A stretch of 64,000 nt of DNA. Origin: CAZEIW01 sp964512305 (GTDB lineage: Bacteria; Pseudomonadota; Gammaproteobacteria; Burkholderiales; Burkholderiaceae_F). The stretch lies in assembly GCA_964512305.1 (NCBI GenBank), contig CAZEIW010000240.1, positions 1 to 64,000 of the forward strand. Reading direction: 5' to 3'. The notes below the pieces were generated by a model. It saw only the letters and a program-made list of their open reading frames with translations, ran no database searches and had not been told where the DNA came from. Both the position numbers and the translations under genes were made by a program. Below are positions 51,199 to 60,089 of this stretch, piece after piece. Numbering within the stretch: the first letter of the stretch is position 1; each line of letters begins with the position of its first letter.

Positions 51199-52215
51199 AT
51201 GGCGACCCGTAGCCAGGGCAAGGCCCGCACGACCACGAGCGCGCGCAAGCGACCGGCGCGCGGCAAGCTCGCGCCGCGCAAGGACAGGCGCGGCCTCTCG
51301 GCGGAGCAGATCGTGCTGGAGCGGGACGCGCCCGAGATCGCGGCACTCGCGCAGCAGGTCGCCGCGGCCGGCGGCGCGGCGATCGGTGCCTACAGGGAGC
51401 CGTTCTCAGGCCGGCCGGTCCTGCTGGCCGCTGTGCCGCTGGAAGCGGTCCAGCCAACGCCTTTCCAGCGTGATCTCTCGCCGACCCACACCCAGCGCCT
51501 GGCCGAGAAGATCGAACAGGCCGGGTCGTTCCTCGATCCGCTGATCGTCGTCCGCGGGGACGACGGCAAGCTTTGGACGCCGAACGGCCGCCATCGGCTC
51601 GCGGCCGCGAAGCTGCTCGGGCTCAAACAGATCACCGCGCTGGTGTCGCCGGACGAAACCCTGGCCTTCCGCATTCTCGCGCTCAACACCGAGAAGGCGC
51701 ACAACCTCAAGGACCGCGCGCTCGAGGTCATCAGGATGGCACGCAGCCTGGCCGCGCGCAGCCCACGCGCGAAAGAGACGCAGTACGCCGCCGAGTTCGA
51801 GGCTCCCGAGCTGCTGACCCTGGGCATCGTCTACGAGCGCAACCCGCGTTTCGGCGGCGGCGCCTACAGCTCGTTCCTGAAGAAGGTGGATCGCTTCGCG
51901 GACCGCTCCTTGCCGGTGAGCCTGCGAAGCCGCGAGGATTGCGCGGCGCGGATCGAGCAGATCGACGCCGAGATCGGGCGCATCGTCGCCGCGCTGCAGG
52001 CGCGCGGCTTCAAGTCGCCGTACCTGCGCAACTACGTCGTCGCGCGCGTCAATCCGGTCCGCTTCCAGCGCGCGAAGAAGGGACAGACCGAGGCGGCGAT
52101 GCCGATCGGGCAGGCGCTGACGCGCATGGCGGCTTCGGCGAGGAAGTTCGACCTCGGATCGGTATCCGCTTCGGACCTTGCCCTCGTCGCCGCAGCAAGC
52201 AGCGAACCGGGCTGA
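51199..52215 (+). CDS. ParB N-terminal-domain protein, orphan
   Basis: A 338-aa ParB/RepB/Spo0J-type protein. The N-terminal nuclease/CTPase-like domain is visible (VPLEAVQPTPFQRDLSPTHT, DPLIVVRGDDGKLWTPNGRH, GRHRLAAAKLLGL). A basic Lys/Arg-rich leader (~30 residues) precedes it. There is no ParA neighbour and no clear parS site, so this is more likely a chromosomal regulator or nuclease than a partition partner. ATG 51199 is chosen, as earlier codons lie inside the repeat. Confidence 0.85.
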   Translation: MATRSQGKARTTTSARKRPARGKLAPRKDRRGLSAEQIVLERDAPEIAALAQQVAAAGGAAIGAYREPFSGRPVLLAAVPLEAVQPTPFQRDLSPTHTQRLAEKIEQAGSFLDPLIVVRGDDGKLWTPNGRHRLAAAKLLGLKQITALVSPDETLAFRILALNTEKAHNLKDRALEVIRMARSLAARSPRAKETQYAAEFEAPELLTLGIVYERNPRFGGGAYSSFLKKVDRFADRSLPVSLRSREDCAARIEQIDAEIGRIVAALQARGFKSPYLRNYVVARVNPVRFQRAKKGQTEAAMPIGQALTRMAASARKFDLGSVSASDLALVAAASSEPG

Positions 52216-52273
52216 CGGTGCGCGCGGCCGTGCGCCGATCCGGGCGCCGCCGCAGCCTGCGAGCGCTGGGCCG

Positions 52274-52786
52274 TCAGGGCTTGAGCCCGCGCGTCCGCCA
52301 GGCGCCGACCGCCGCAGCCGCGGCCGTCAGCGCATTAGCGAGAATCTGCTCCCACGAGCCGAGTGTCCACGCGCTCATCATCCAGAGCGCAGCGCTGACA
52401 AGCATGATCAGGCGCAGCTGCGCCCCCCTGCTGTAGAACACCGCATAGCTGACGAGTACGGTCGCCGCCGTGGTCGGCACCGAAATCCAGCCCTCCCAGG
52501 TCAGCGCGCCGGCGAGCACGGTGATCGCGATGAACAGGCCGCAGCTCTGGCGCCGGATCTGGGGTCCGCGCCGCTCCGCATACGAGGTCGAGGCCTGGCG
52601 CCCGGCAGCCACGGCGCTCAGGGCTGCGGCGGTATGAGCGCCCAGCAGCAGGTTGTTCAGCGCCCAGAGCACCGCGGACAGGCCGGTGGTCCGGTTCAAA
52701 TCGCGGTCCGAGCGGGTGATCAGGGCGCGGAGACTGAGACTCAGCGCGGCAATTCCGGTCGCGTGCGCGAACAGCGAGGTCAACAT
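52274..52786 (-). CDS. YgjV-family inner-membrane protein
   Basis: A 170-aa protein of hydrophobic helices (LFAHATGIAALSLSLRALIT, GLSAVLWALNNLLLGAHTAA, LFIAITVLAGALTWEG) of the YgjV type. Function unknown. ATG 52786 is used; an ATG 9 nt upstream (MRIRMLT) cannot be excluded. Confidence 0.82.
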   Translation of the reverse strand: MLTSLFAHATGIAALSLSLRALITRSDRDLNRTTGLSAVLWALNNLLLGAHTAAALSAVAAGRQASTSYAERRGPQIRRQSCGLFIAITVLAGALTWEGWISVPTTAATVLVSYAVFYSRGAQLRLIMLVSAALWMMSAWTLGSWEQILANALTAAAAAVGAWRTRGLKP

Positions 52787-52962
52787 CCGAATTCGAAGGC
52801 GGTTGGGTGGCTTGCGCCTTTGTATAGGCGCTCGCCGCGGTCGTTCGCGCAAAAAGACGCCGGTTTGCCCGGCTACACAAGTGCTGAAACGCCGGGCTCG
52901 GAAGGCCGGCGTCCCGCGCGCGCGGTCACCCGGGCGGATAGTCCCGGGCGAGGAGCAGCCGG

Positions 52963-54036
52963 TCAATGCATCTTCGACGCGGTGTCGAGGCTGCCGCTCG
53001 ATTTCGGGTAGGTCACCACGCCCCAAGGCGTCTCGAACCCCGGCATCGCGGTGACTTCGCGCGAGGCGACGTCGATCACGCTCAGCGCATTCGACCGGCC
53101 GCAGGCGACCAGCGCCTTGGTCCCGTCGGGCGTGAAGCTGAAATGCCAGCACCGCTTGCCGATCGGGATCGAGGCCACGGGCTCGAACGTCGCCGCGTCC
53201 AGCACCTGCATGCGCTGGGACCGCGCAGCCGCGATCCACACGTGCTTGCCGCCCGGTTCGAACGCCACCCCGTAGGGACCCTGGCCGGTCGGCACCGCGC
53301 GCAGCACCTTGAAGTCGGCGTCCAGGACCAGGAAGTTGTCGGAATTCTCGAGTGTCACGATGTAGAGCTTCCCGTCCGGGGCAACCTTGACGCCGCGCGG
53401 GCGCGAGCCGTACGGCGAGACGTCGATCGTCTGCACCGGGCGGCGCGACTCGAGGTCGTAGACGACAACCGTGTTGTCGCCCTCGTTGGTGACGACGAGA
53501 CGCCGGCCGTCCGGCGTGAATTCCACGCCTTCCGTTTCGAGCGCGGCTTTCATCCGCGCCACGACCGTCCAGTCGGCCAGGTCGATGACCGCGATTTCGG
53601 CCGGCTCCGATTTGTCGGCGCCCGCTTTCGGAGGCTCGGGCGCTTTCGACGGTGCCTGCCCGGTCGAGCTCGGTTCGTAGGTCACATAGGCGTAGCGCCC
53701 GTCGGGACCGACGCGCAGGAATTCGGTGTTTTCTCCGACCGCGATCCGCCTGACCGCCTTCCCGCTCTCTGTATCGACCACGCTCACGTCGCCGTCGGCC
53801 TGGTTTGCCGTCAGCAGGTACCGGCCGTCGGGCGTGACGCCCAGACCGCGGGGATCCTTGCCGACCGGGACCGTCCTGAGTGGCTTGAGCGTGGCCAGGT
53901 CGACCACGGTGACGCCCGCCCCCTGGTTCGTCACGTAGGCGACGTTCTGAGGCACGGCGCCCTGAGCGACGCCGGCCATCGCCAGCGCGAGACCGGCACC
54001 GCAGGTGACAATTGCAGAACGTTTCATGTTGCGCAT
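52963..54036 (-). CDS. YncE-like beta-propeller protein (YVTN repeats)
   Basis: A 357-aa exported protein: signal peptide (IVTCGAGLALAMAGVAQGA) followed by repeating YVTN-type blades (VAYVTNQGAGVTVVDLATLK, LLTANQADGDVSVVDTESGK, RLVVTNEGDNTVVVYDLESR). A Pro/Ala-rich insertion (~145-170) interrupts one blade. Probably a periplasmic binding propeller. ATG 54036 versus 54027 is unresolved. Confidence 0.88.
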   Translation of the reverse strand: MRNMKRSAIVTCGAGLALAMAGVAQGAVPQNVAYVTNQGAGVTVVDLATLKPLRTVPVGKDPRGLGVTPDGRYLLTANQADGDVSVVDTESGKAVRRIAVGENTEFLRVGPDGRYAYVTYEPSSTGQAPSKAPEPPKAGADKSEPAEIAVIDLADWTVVARMKAALETEGVEFTPDGRRLVVTNEGDNTVVVYDLESRRPVQTIDVSPYGSRPRGVKVAPDGKLYIVTLENSDNFLVLDADFKVLRAVPTGQGPYGVAFEPGGKHVWIAAARSQRMQVLDAATFEPVASIPIGKRCWHFSFTPDGTKALVACGRSNALSVIDVASREVTAMPGFETPWGVVTYPKSSGSLDTASKMH

Positions 54037-54162
54037 GACTCCCGTTTCGGTGGCAGCCGAATCGGCCGGCGCGGAAGCACCGCGCGCCGGCACGATAGCC
54101 GAGTTGGGCGATCGGGCGGAGCGTGACCGGAAAACGACCGCGCCCGCCGCGCCGGGGACGCT

Positions 54163-55371
54163 TCAGTCGCTCCGCCGGGCGATCAAGCCCGACAGCGCCA
54201 ACGCGCCGAATGCGGCGCCAACGGTGAATGTAGCCCAAGCACCGAAGCGGTCCCACAGCACGCCGGCCACGACGCTCGCAACCAGCATCGCCACGCCGCT
54301 CACCAGGTTGAAGAATCCGTAGGCCGTGCCGCGCAGATCGGCCGGCGCGCAGTCGGCGATCATCCGCGCCAGCAGGCCCTGCGTGATCGCCATGTGCGCG
54401 CCCCAAAGGCTGATGCCCAGCCAGACCCAGGCCCACGCGGCGCTGTACGCCAGCGCGAGGTCCGCCGCGATGAGGACCACGAGCCCGAGCGCCAGCAGCC
54501 GCTTGTGGCTCACGCGGTCCGACAGCTTGCCGAAAGGGTACGCGGCGATCGCGTAGACGACGTTCATGCCGATCAGGACCAGCGGCGTCCATGCGGTCGC
54601 CAGCCCGCCGTCGCGCGCGCGCAGGATCAGGAACGCTTCGGAGAACCGTGCCAGCGTGAACACGGCGCCGAGGGTCACCACCGACCAGTAGGCGCCCGGC
54701 AGGCGCCGCAGGCTGGCGCGGGCGATCGGGTTGACGCGGCGGCCGGTGGCGGGCGCAACCGGCTCCCGCACGCCGAACGACAGCAGCGCCACGGACAGAA
54801 AGCCCGGGATGATCGCGAACCAGAACACGGCACGAAAGTCGTCCGCCCACAACAGCATGAGTCCGATCGCCAGCATCGGGCCGACGAACGCGCCGACGGT
54901 GTCGAGCGCCTGCCGCAATCCGAACGCCGCGCCGCGCACGGCCGCGGGAGTGATGTCGGCCACCAGCGCATCGCGCGGCGCGCCCCGCAGCCCCTTGCCG
55001 ACGCGGTCGATCAGCCTCGCCGCAAGCACCAGGCCCGGGCTGGCCGCGAGCGCGAACAGCGGCTTCGACGCCGCGCCCAGGCCGTAGCCGAGCACGGCGA
55101 GGAGCTTGCGCCGGCCCCAGAAGTCGCTCAGCACGCCGGAAAACACCTTGACGATCAGCGCGGTCGCCTCCGCCGCGCCTTCGATCAGGCCGAGCGCCAA
55201 TGCGCTTGCGCCGAGCGCGCCGACCAGGAATACCGGCAGGAGGCTGTGGATCAGTTCGGACGAGACGTCCATCAGCAGGCTGACGAACCCCAGCACCCAG
55301 ATGGCCGCCGGGATGCGCGGTCGGCCTGCGGCCGCAGCGCCGTGCGCGGCGGGCGGCGCGACGCTCTTCAC
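54163..55371 (-). CDS. Major facilitator superfamily transporter
   Basis: A 402-aa inner-membrane transporter with ~12 hydrophobic segments. The MFS loop motif GVLSDFWGRRKLLAVLGYGL lies after helix 2, and a second copy appears in the C-terminal half (PFGKLSDRVSHKRLLALGLV). Substrate unknown; most likely an efflux-type carrier. GTG start at 55371, 14 nt after the DUF190 gene stop, so probably cotranscribed. Confidence 0.88.
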   Translation of the reverse strand: MKSVAPPAAHGAAAAGRPRIPAAIWVLGFVSLLMDVSSELIHSLLPVFLVGALGASALALGLIEGAAEATALIVKVFSGVLSDFWGRRKLLAVLGYGLGAASKPLFALAASPGLVLAARLIDRVGKGLRGAPRDALVADITPAAVRGAAFGLRQALDTVGAFVGPMLAIGLMLLWADDFRAVFWFAIIPGFLSVALLSFGVREPVAPATGRRVNPIARASLRRLPGAYWSVVTLGAVFTLARFSEAFLILRARDGGLATAWTPLVLIGMNVVYAIAAYPFGKLSDRVSHKRLLALGLVVLIAADLALAYSAAWAWVWLGISLWGAHMAITQGLLARMIADCAPADLRGTAYGFFNLVSGVAMLVASVVAGVLWDRFGAWATFTVGAAFGALALSGLIARRSD

Positions 55372-55384
55372 GGGTGTTCCGATC

Positions 55385-55726
55385 CTAAGCCTCGGGCGCC
55401 TCGCCCTGCTCCGGGTTGACGACGCCGAAGCGCGCCGGAATCAGGGCGTAGAAGACGCGGATGCCCTCCTGCCGCAGCAGCGCAAGCAAGCGCTGCGCCT
55501 CGTCGTCGGTGACGATGAATTCGACTTCGACCGTCTGCGCTCCCGCGAGCTCGAAGAAATGCTCCTCGTGGAGCACATGGTGGCGGCCGAATCCGGCCAG
55601 GGCGCGAAATGCCGAGCCGCCGCGAACGCCCATCTTGTTGGCCTGCTCCAGCAACCATTCCCACAGCAGCAAGTGACGATGGCGCTGGTTTTCGCGCAAG
55701 TAGAAGCGGAGGAAGGCGCCGTCCAT
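55385..55726 (-). CDS. DUF190 domain protein
   Basis: A 113-aa PII-like protein of the DUF190 family (LRFYLRENQRHRHLLLWEWL, GGSAFRALAGFGRHHVLHEE, VEVEFIVTDDEAQRLLALLR). Members often accompany fluoride or cation channels; here the partner is the MFS carrier, so it may modulate that transporter. ATG 55726. Confidence 0.88.
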   Translation of the reverse strand: MDGAFLRFYLRENQRHRHLLLWEWLLEQANKMGVRGGSAFRALAGFGRHHVLHEEHFFELAGAQTVEVEFIVTDDEAQRLLALLRQEGIRVFYALIPARFGVVNPEQGEAPEA

Positions 55727-55798
55727 GCTGTGCCCCAGGGAAGTCGATCGACCGGGCGCGGGCCCGCGCAGCCATGCTGGCAAAACGCGGTGCGGCCG

Positions 55799-56317
55799 TC
55801 AATCGACCGCGCGTATCGCGCTGCGCCAGTGGTGCTCGACCACCGGATCGCCGCCGCGGAAGCGGTGCAGGGCATCGACGGCGGCCCGCTGCCATTGTGC
55901 CGCTTCCGCGCTCAGCCCGAACAGCATGGAAGCTCGGAGCATGCGGGTGATCCGAAGGTCGTTGTGGGTCGACTGCGCCGCCCAACGCGCGATCCGAGCC
56001 GGGTCGCGCCCGGCTTGCACGGCGGCACCGCGGCACTCGAGCCCATAAAAGGCCCCCATGCGCGCCAGCGCCGCGCGGAGGTTCTCGAGCACGACCGGGT
56101 CCTGGGCGAGTTGCGCGGCTTGCGCGGGCGTGACGACCGGCGCACCCGGATTCGCCCCGCTGCGCGTGTCGATCGGGAACAGCCATTGGATGAAATCATG
56201 CGTGCGCTCGAGCCAGTCGTCGTCGCATCGCAGGATCGCGGCATGCGAACGCCCGCAATCGTCGGTGCCGGTTCCATTAAGGAACGACCGGACCGCGTCA
56301 AAGGAGGATCGAGTCAA
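55799..56317 (-). CDS. OGFr-like domain protein
   Basis: A 172-aa protein matching the opioid growth factor receptor N-terminal-like domain of bacteria: DDDWLERTHDFIQWLFPIDT (~residues 31-50) is the hallmark, followed by MGAFYGLE and LRITRMLRASMLFGL helices. Function unknown. The likely start is TTG 56317; no in-frame ATG lies before the conserved part. Confidence 0.8.
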   Translation of the reverse strand: MTRSSFDAVRSFLNGTGTDDCGRSHAAILRCDDDWLERTHDFIQWLFPIDTRSGANPGAPVVTPAQAAQLAQDPVVLENLRAALARMGAFYGLECRGAAVQAGRDPARIARWAAQSTHNDLRITRMLRASMLFGLSAEAAQWQRAAVDALHRFRGGDPVVEHHWRSAIRAVD

Positions 56318-56422
56318 GCGCGCCTCGCCGTCATCGCCCTACGCTCGTCGTTCGGTACAATCGCCGCCGCTTGGTCCGGGCACGCCGCCGTCGAGCGATA
56401 CGCCGGTCCGGCGTGTCCCGCC

Positions 56423-56455
56423 CGTCGAGCGGCGGCAGACTTGAAATCCGCCGGC
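56423..56455 (+). other. tRNA-Ser-like anticodon-arm fragment
   Basis: GTCGAGCGGCGGCAGACTTG continuing to ...AAATCCGCCGGCG resembles a D-stem/anticodon arm of a tRNA-Ser(UGA): a GACTTGAAATC-type loop with a 5-bp flanking stem. No acceptor stem or T-arm follows. It lies in the 185-bp divergent gap before a TPR gene. It could be a tRNA remnant or chance; weakly supported. Confidence 0.2.
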
Positions 56456-56502
56456 GCAGCCCACATCTGGCGCGACGGATCCACTTCCGCGGGAATTCAC
56501 GA

Positions 56503-57300
56503 ATGAAACGATTGCTGCTGGCCTCCCTCGCCTCCATCACCCTGCTGGCGGGCGCGCCGGTGCTGGCCAAGGGCCCGACCGTGCACCAGGTCTACGAAGC
56601 GGTCCAGGCCGGACGTCTCGGCGAAGCTCAGTCGATGATGGACCAGGTGCTGCGCGAGCATCCGGACAGCGCGCAGGCGCACTACGTCGAGGCGGAGATC
56701 TTAGTCCGGCAGGCCCGCATCGGCGAAGCGGCCGACGAGCTGCGCCGCGCCGAGAAGCTGGCGCCTGGTCTGCCGTTTGCCCGGCCCGAAGCGGTGCAAG
56801 AGCTGCGAACCCGCATCGTCGCCGGCGCTTCTTCTCGTCCCGCGCCTGCGCTCGGCCTGCCGCAGGCGCCGTCAGGGTTCCCCTGGGGCGTCGTGCTGGT
56901 CGTGCTCGGTGCCGGCCTCGTGATTGCGCTGATCGTGCGCGCCCGGCGCCCGGCGGTCGTCCCCGCGCCGTACTCGCCGTCCGCGCTGCCTGGCGGCCCG
57001 GGCGCTCCGATATCGGGCTACGGCGCGCCGACGCCGATGGCGCCGGTCGGCGGCGGTCTCGGTTCCGGAATCATGGGCGGCCTCGTCACCGGCGCCGCGG
57101 TGGGCGCCGGCATGGTGGCGGGCGAGGCCCTCGCACACGAGTTGATGGACGGTCACTCACGCGGCCACGAGGCAACGGCGGCGCAGGAGGCATCGCCGGC
57201 GCTCGCCGACAACGATCTCGGCGGCCCGGACTTCGGCATCAACGACGCCGGTTCCTGGGACGACGCGGGGATGGGCGGCGGCCAGGACGGCTGGGGCTGA
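56503..57300 (+). CDS. TPR-containing envelope protein
   Basis: A 265-aa exported protein. It has a signal peptide (LLLASLASITLLAGAPVLAK), TPR-like helices at ~residues 28-110 (VYEAVQAGRLGEAQSMMDQV, AHYVEAEILVRQARIGEAAD), one membrane segment (GVVLVVLGAGLVIALIVRAR, ~127-147) and a Gly/Pro/Ala-rich tail with a second hydrophobic stretch (MGGLVTGAAVGAGMVAGEAL). Probably a small envelope scaffold. A TACAAT -10-like box is at 56356-56361. Confidence 0.78.
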   Translation: MKRLLLASLASITLLAGAPVLAKGPTVHQVYEAVQAGRLGEAQSMMDQVLREHPDSAQAHYVEAEILVRQARIGEAADELRRAEKLAPGLPFARPEAVQELRTRIVAGASSRPAPALGLPQAPSGFPWGVVLVVLGAGLVIALIVRARRPAVVPAPYSPSALPGGPGAPISGYGAPTPMAPVGGGLGSGIMGGLVTGAAVGAGMVAGEALAHELMDGHSRGHEATAAQEASPALADNDLGGPDFGINDAGSWDDAGMGGGQDGWG

Positions 57301-57351
57301 TCCGGAGCGCCGCCGTCACGCCGGTGGCAGGTACCGGCACCGGCCGGCATG

Positions 57352-57822
57352 TCAGGGCAGCGTCACCGCTGCCCGGTAGGTGATCAGCATCTGGGCCAGC
57401 TTCGAGAACTGCGGCCCGACGGCCGATTTGACCATGTATCCGGCGATCTGCTCGTGGTACGCCTGGGTCCGGTCGGCGTCGGCACTCGACGTCGTCAGCA
57501 CGAAAACGACCTCGTCGCGCAACGCCGGGTCCCCGCGCAGCTCGCGCAGGAACTCGAAGCCGTTCATCCGCGGCATATTGAGATCGAGCAGGATCACCCG
57601 CGGCTTGCCCACCGGACGAGCGGGATCCTGGCCGCGCAGCGCTGACAGCGCCTGCAGGCCGTCCTCGGCCCAGACGACCGGAAACGACACGGAGTACCGG
57701 ATCAGGCTGCGCACCACGCCCTCGGCCGAGACATCGTCGTCGTCGACGAGCAGGATCGTCATCCGCGTCGCCGGGGTGCCCGCGGCAGGCCTGTCGTCCG
57801 TCGTCATCCCGTCGGTGTTCAT
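57352..57822 (-). CDS. Single-domain response regulator
   Basis: A 156-aa CheY-like receiver without an output domain. The acidic pocket (LLVDDDD), phospho-acceptor Asp in VILLDLNMPRMNG (~residue 80) and Lys in YMVKSA are present. Its start overlaps the stop of the upstream histidine kinase (ATGA), so the pair is translationally coupled. The long-loop pattern is of the phytochrome-type (Rcp1-like) receivers. It likely relays phosphate to another partner. Confidence 0.9.
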   Translation of the reverse strand: MNTDGMTTDDRPAAGTPATRMTILLVDDDDVSAEGVVRSLIRYSVSFPVVWAEDGLQALSALRGQDPARPVGKPRVILLDLNMPRMNGFEFLRELRGDPALRDEVVFVLTTSSADADRTQAYHEQIAGYMVKSAVGPQFSKLAQMLITYRAAVTLP

Positions 57823-59021
57823 CGTGTTCCGCCGCCATCCGTCTCGTCATTGACACGCACGGGGAAGCGCGGCCACCAGAAGCGAAAGCTCGCGCCGCGG
57901 CCGTCCCGCACCGGCGAGACGAGTTCGATGCGCCCGCCGTGCACCTCGACCAGCCGCTTGCTCAGCGCAAGGCCGATCCCCGTGCCGCCGCGTTCGGCCG
58001 CGGTCAGCGTCTGAAACAGGCGGAACACGCGCTCCCCCGCCGCGGGTGGCACGCCGGGACCGTCGTCGGTCACGCCGAAAGCGCACAGGTCGCCCTCCGC
58101 GCGCGCCTCGATCCGAATGCGACCGTTGCCGCGGTCGTGATGCTTGACGGCGTTCGACAGCAGGTTTCTGAGCACGGTCATGAGCGGCGTGCGGGTCGCC
58201 TGGAACGGCTCGATCGCCAGCGCCTGCTCGATCTCGAAGCCCTCGGGCAGCGGCTGCATCTCGAGGATGTCGGCGATCATCTCGGTCAGGTCGACCTGCG
58301 AGTAGTCGGTCGAAGCGCGACTGGCGCGCGCGTAACGCAGCAGGTCGTCGATCAGGCGCTGCATCCGGTCGATCCGCGTACCGGCCCGCTGCAGGTTGTG
58401 CACCACCTTGGGCGGCGCAGGATCGCCCAGATCCTCGCCGATCCACTTGAGCAGATCGGCGACGCCGCGCAGCGGCGACACCAGATCATGCGAGGCGACG
58501 TAGGTGAACTCCTGCAGATTGGAGTTGGCCTGCCGCAGTTCGAGCTCGAGGCGCTTTCGCGCGCCGATGTCGTTGACGACCGCGAGCGTCATCATCCGCT
58601 CGAGCCAGCGGATGCGGCTCAGGCCGATCTCCACCGGCACCTCCTTGCCGTCCGCGTGCACCGCGGTCAGGTCGCGCCCGCGCCCCATCATGCGCGGGCG
58701 GCCTTCGACGTGATAGGCGGCCATCAGCGCCCCGTGCCCGTATCGATAGCGCTCGGGCAGCAGCATGTCGAGCGGTTCGCCCTCCAGCGTTCCCGGCTCG
58801 TGGCCGAGCATTGCCGCCAGGACTCGATTCGCGACCACGATCAGGCCGCCGTCGTCGACGATCAGCAGCCCGATCGGCGCGGATTCGAACAGGCCGCGGA
58901 ATGCCGTTTCGAGCGCCGAACCGCCGCTGCCGTCGCGTGCCGCCGGCGCAAGCGTGCCGCCGGGTCCTGACGTCGGGTTCTCAGGCTCGCCGGGTCTCGG
59001 AGCTGCCGCCGGACTGCTCAC
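57819..59021 (-). CDS. PAS-domain sensor histidine kinase (cytosolic)
   Basis: A 400-aa kinase with a PAS domain (~residues 35-150, FRGLFESAPIGLLIVDDGGL), an H-box containing VASHDLVSPLRG (~178) and an HATPase domain (N-box VLRNLLSNAVKHHDRG, G1 DDGPGVPPAAGERVFRLFQT, G2 GTGIGLALSKRLVEVHGG). No membrane segments. GTG start at 59021; the gap to the next gene (59022-59177) is AT-richer and probably holds its promoter. Confidence 0.9.
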   Translation of the reverse strand: MSSPAAAPRPGEPENPTSGPGGTLAPAARDGSGGSALETAFRGLFESAPIGLLIVDDGGLIVVANRVLAAMLGHEPGTLEGEPLDMLLPERYRYGHGALMAAYHVEGRPRMMGRGRDLTAVHADGKEVPVEIGLSRIRWLERMMTLAVVNDIGARKRLELELRQANSNLQEFTYVASHDLVSPLRGVADLLKWIGEDLGDPAPPKVVHNLQRAGTRIDRMQRLIDDLLRYARASRASTDYSQVDLTEMIADILEMQPLPEGFEIEQALAIEPFQATRTPLMTVLRNLLSNAVKHHDRGNGRIRIEARAEGDLCAFGVTDDGPGVPPAAGERVFRLFQTLTAAERGGTGIGLALSKRLVEVHGGRIELVSPVRDGRGASFRFWWPRFPVRVNDETDGGGTR

Positions 59022-59177
59022 TCGAAGGCTTCCGGAACTCCAGGGTCGAGTGGTCAGTATGGAATATTGGTTAGCTTATGACTATCGAAATCTCTCGACC
59101 TTGTCCCTAATATCGAGAAGGACCCGCACGCGGACAGCAACGGCTGTCGCGAAGAAGCGACGTGCTAGGCTTTACCG

Positions 59178-59600
59178 ATGCACGACACGCCGAACATCAG
59201 CGCCATTGCGCACGTGATCCAGCAGGCTGTGGCGCCCGTCTTTTTGCTGACCGGCGTCGGCGCAGTGCTTGGCGTCCTGACCAATCGGCTCGGCCGCATC
59301 ATCGACCGCTTCCGCACGCTCGAGCAGGTCCCGCAGGACAGGCGCGGCAAACACGGGCCCGAAATGGCCGTGCTGGACGACCGGCGGCGCTGGATCCACG
59401 GCGCGATCATTTTCTGCACCGTGTGTGCGCTGCTGGTGTGCATCGTGATCGCGGCGCTGTTCGTCGGCTTCGAGTTCGGCGTCGACCCCTCGCGCACGGT
59501 TTCCTACCTGTTCATCACGGCGATGCTCGCCCTGATCACCGGCCTGCTTTGCTTTTTGCGCGAGATCGCGATCGCGACCAAGAACTTCAAGTCGTATTAG
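59178..59600 (+). CDS. DUF2721 domain membrane protein
   Basis: A 140-aa protein with the DUF2721 pattern (ISAIAHVIQQAVAPVFLLTG, NRLGRIIDRFRTLEQ) and two to three hydrophobic helices. Small inner-membrane protein of unknown function. ATG 59178 gives the conserved start. Confidence 0.85.
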   Translation: MHDTPNISAIAHVIQQAVAPVFLLTGVGAVLGVLTNRLGRIIDRFRTLEQVPQDRRGKHGPEMAVLDDRRRWIHGAIIFCTVCALLVCIVIAALFVGFEFGVDPSRTVSYLFITAMLALITGLLCFLREIAIATKNFKSY

Positions 59601-59641
59601 CGGCACCGGCGCGAGGCGCCGATCGGGCGAAAGGAGAGGCA

Positions 59642-60040
59642 ATGATCATCACCGTGAGCCGCGACAAGTCCGGTCCGATGAAGCATCGGGTGCGCGTGCG
59701 CGATCACGTGCTGACCGTCGACGAAGCGCCGGCAAACGGGGGCGAAGACGCCGGGCCCGACCCGCACGATCTCTACGACTCCGCCCTGGGGGCTTGCAAG
59801 GCGCTGACCCTGCTGTGGTATGCGCGGCGCAAGGCGATTCCTGTCGATGACATCCAGGTGACGGTCGAGCGCGACAACACGGCCGAGCAGCAGGGCACGT
59901 ACCGGCTGCGCGCGCTGCTGTCGGTGACCGGTCCCCTCACCGAAGAGCAACGGCAGGAACTGCTCAGGGTCGCCTCGAAATGTCCGATCCACAAGCTGAT
60001 GACCCAGGTGACCACCGAGGTCGAGACCGCGTGGAAGTGA
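59642..60040 (+). CDS. OsmC-family protein
   Basis: A 132-aa OsmC/Ohr-like thiol protein. The two conserved cysteines are visible in LYDSALGACKALTLLW (~residue 54) and RVASKCPIHKLM (~114), consistent with peroxidase-type redox chemistry on organic hydroperoxides. AAAGGAG lies before the start. The upstream gene ends 41 nt earlier. Confidence 0.9.
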   Translation: MIITVSRDKSGPMKHRVRVRDHVLTVDEAPANGGEDAGPDPHDLYDSALGACKALTLLWYARRKAIPVDDIQVTVERDNTAEQQGTYRLRALLSVTGPLTEEQRQELLRVASKCPIHKLMTQVTTEVETAWK

Positions 60041-60089
60041 GGCGGCCGGCTGCCGCGCGATCACGACGGGCGCCGGCATCGCCAGGAAC

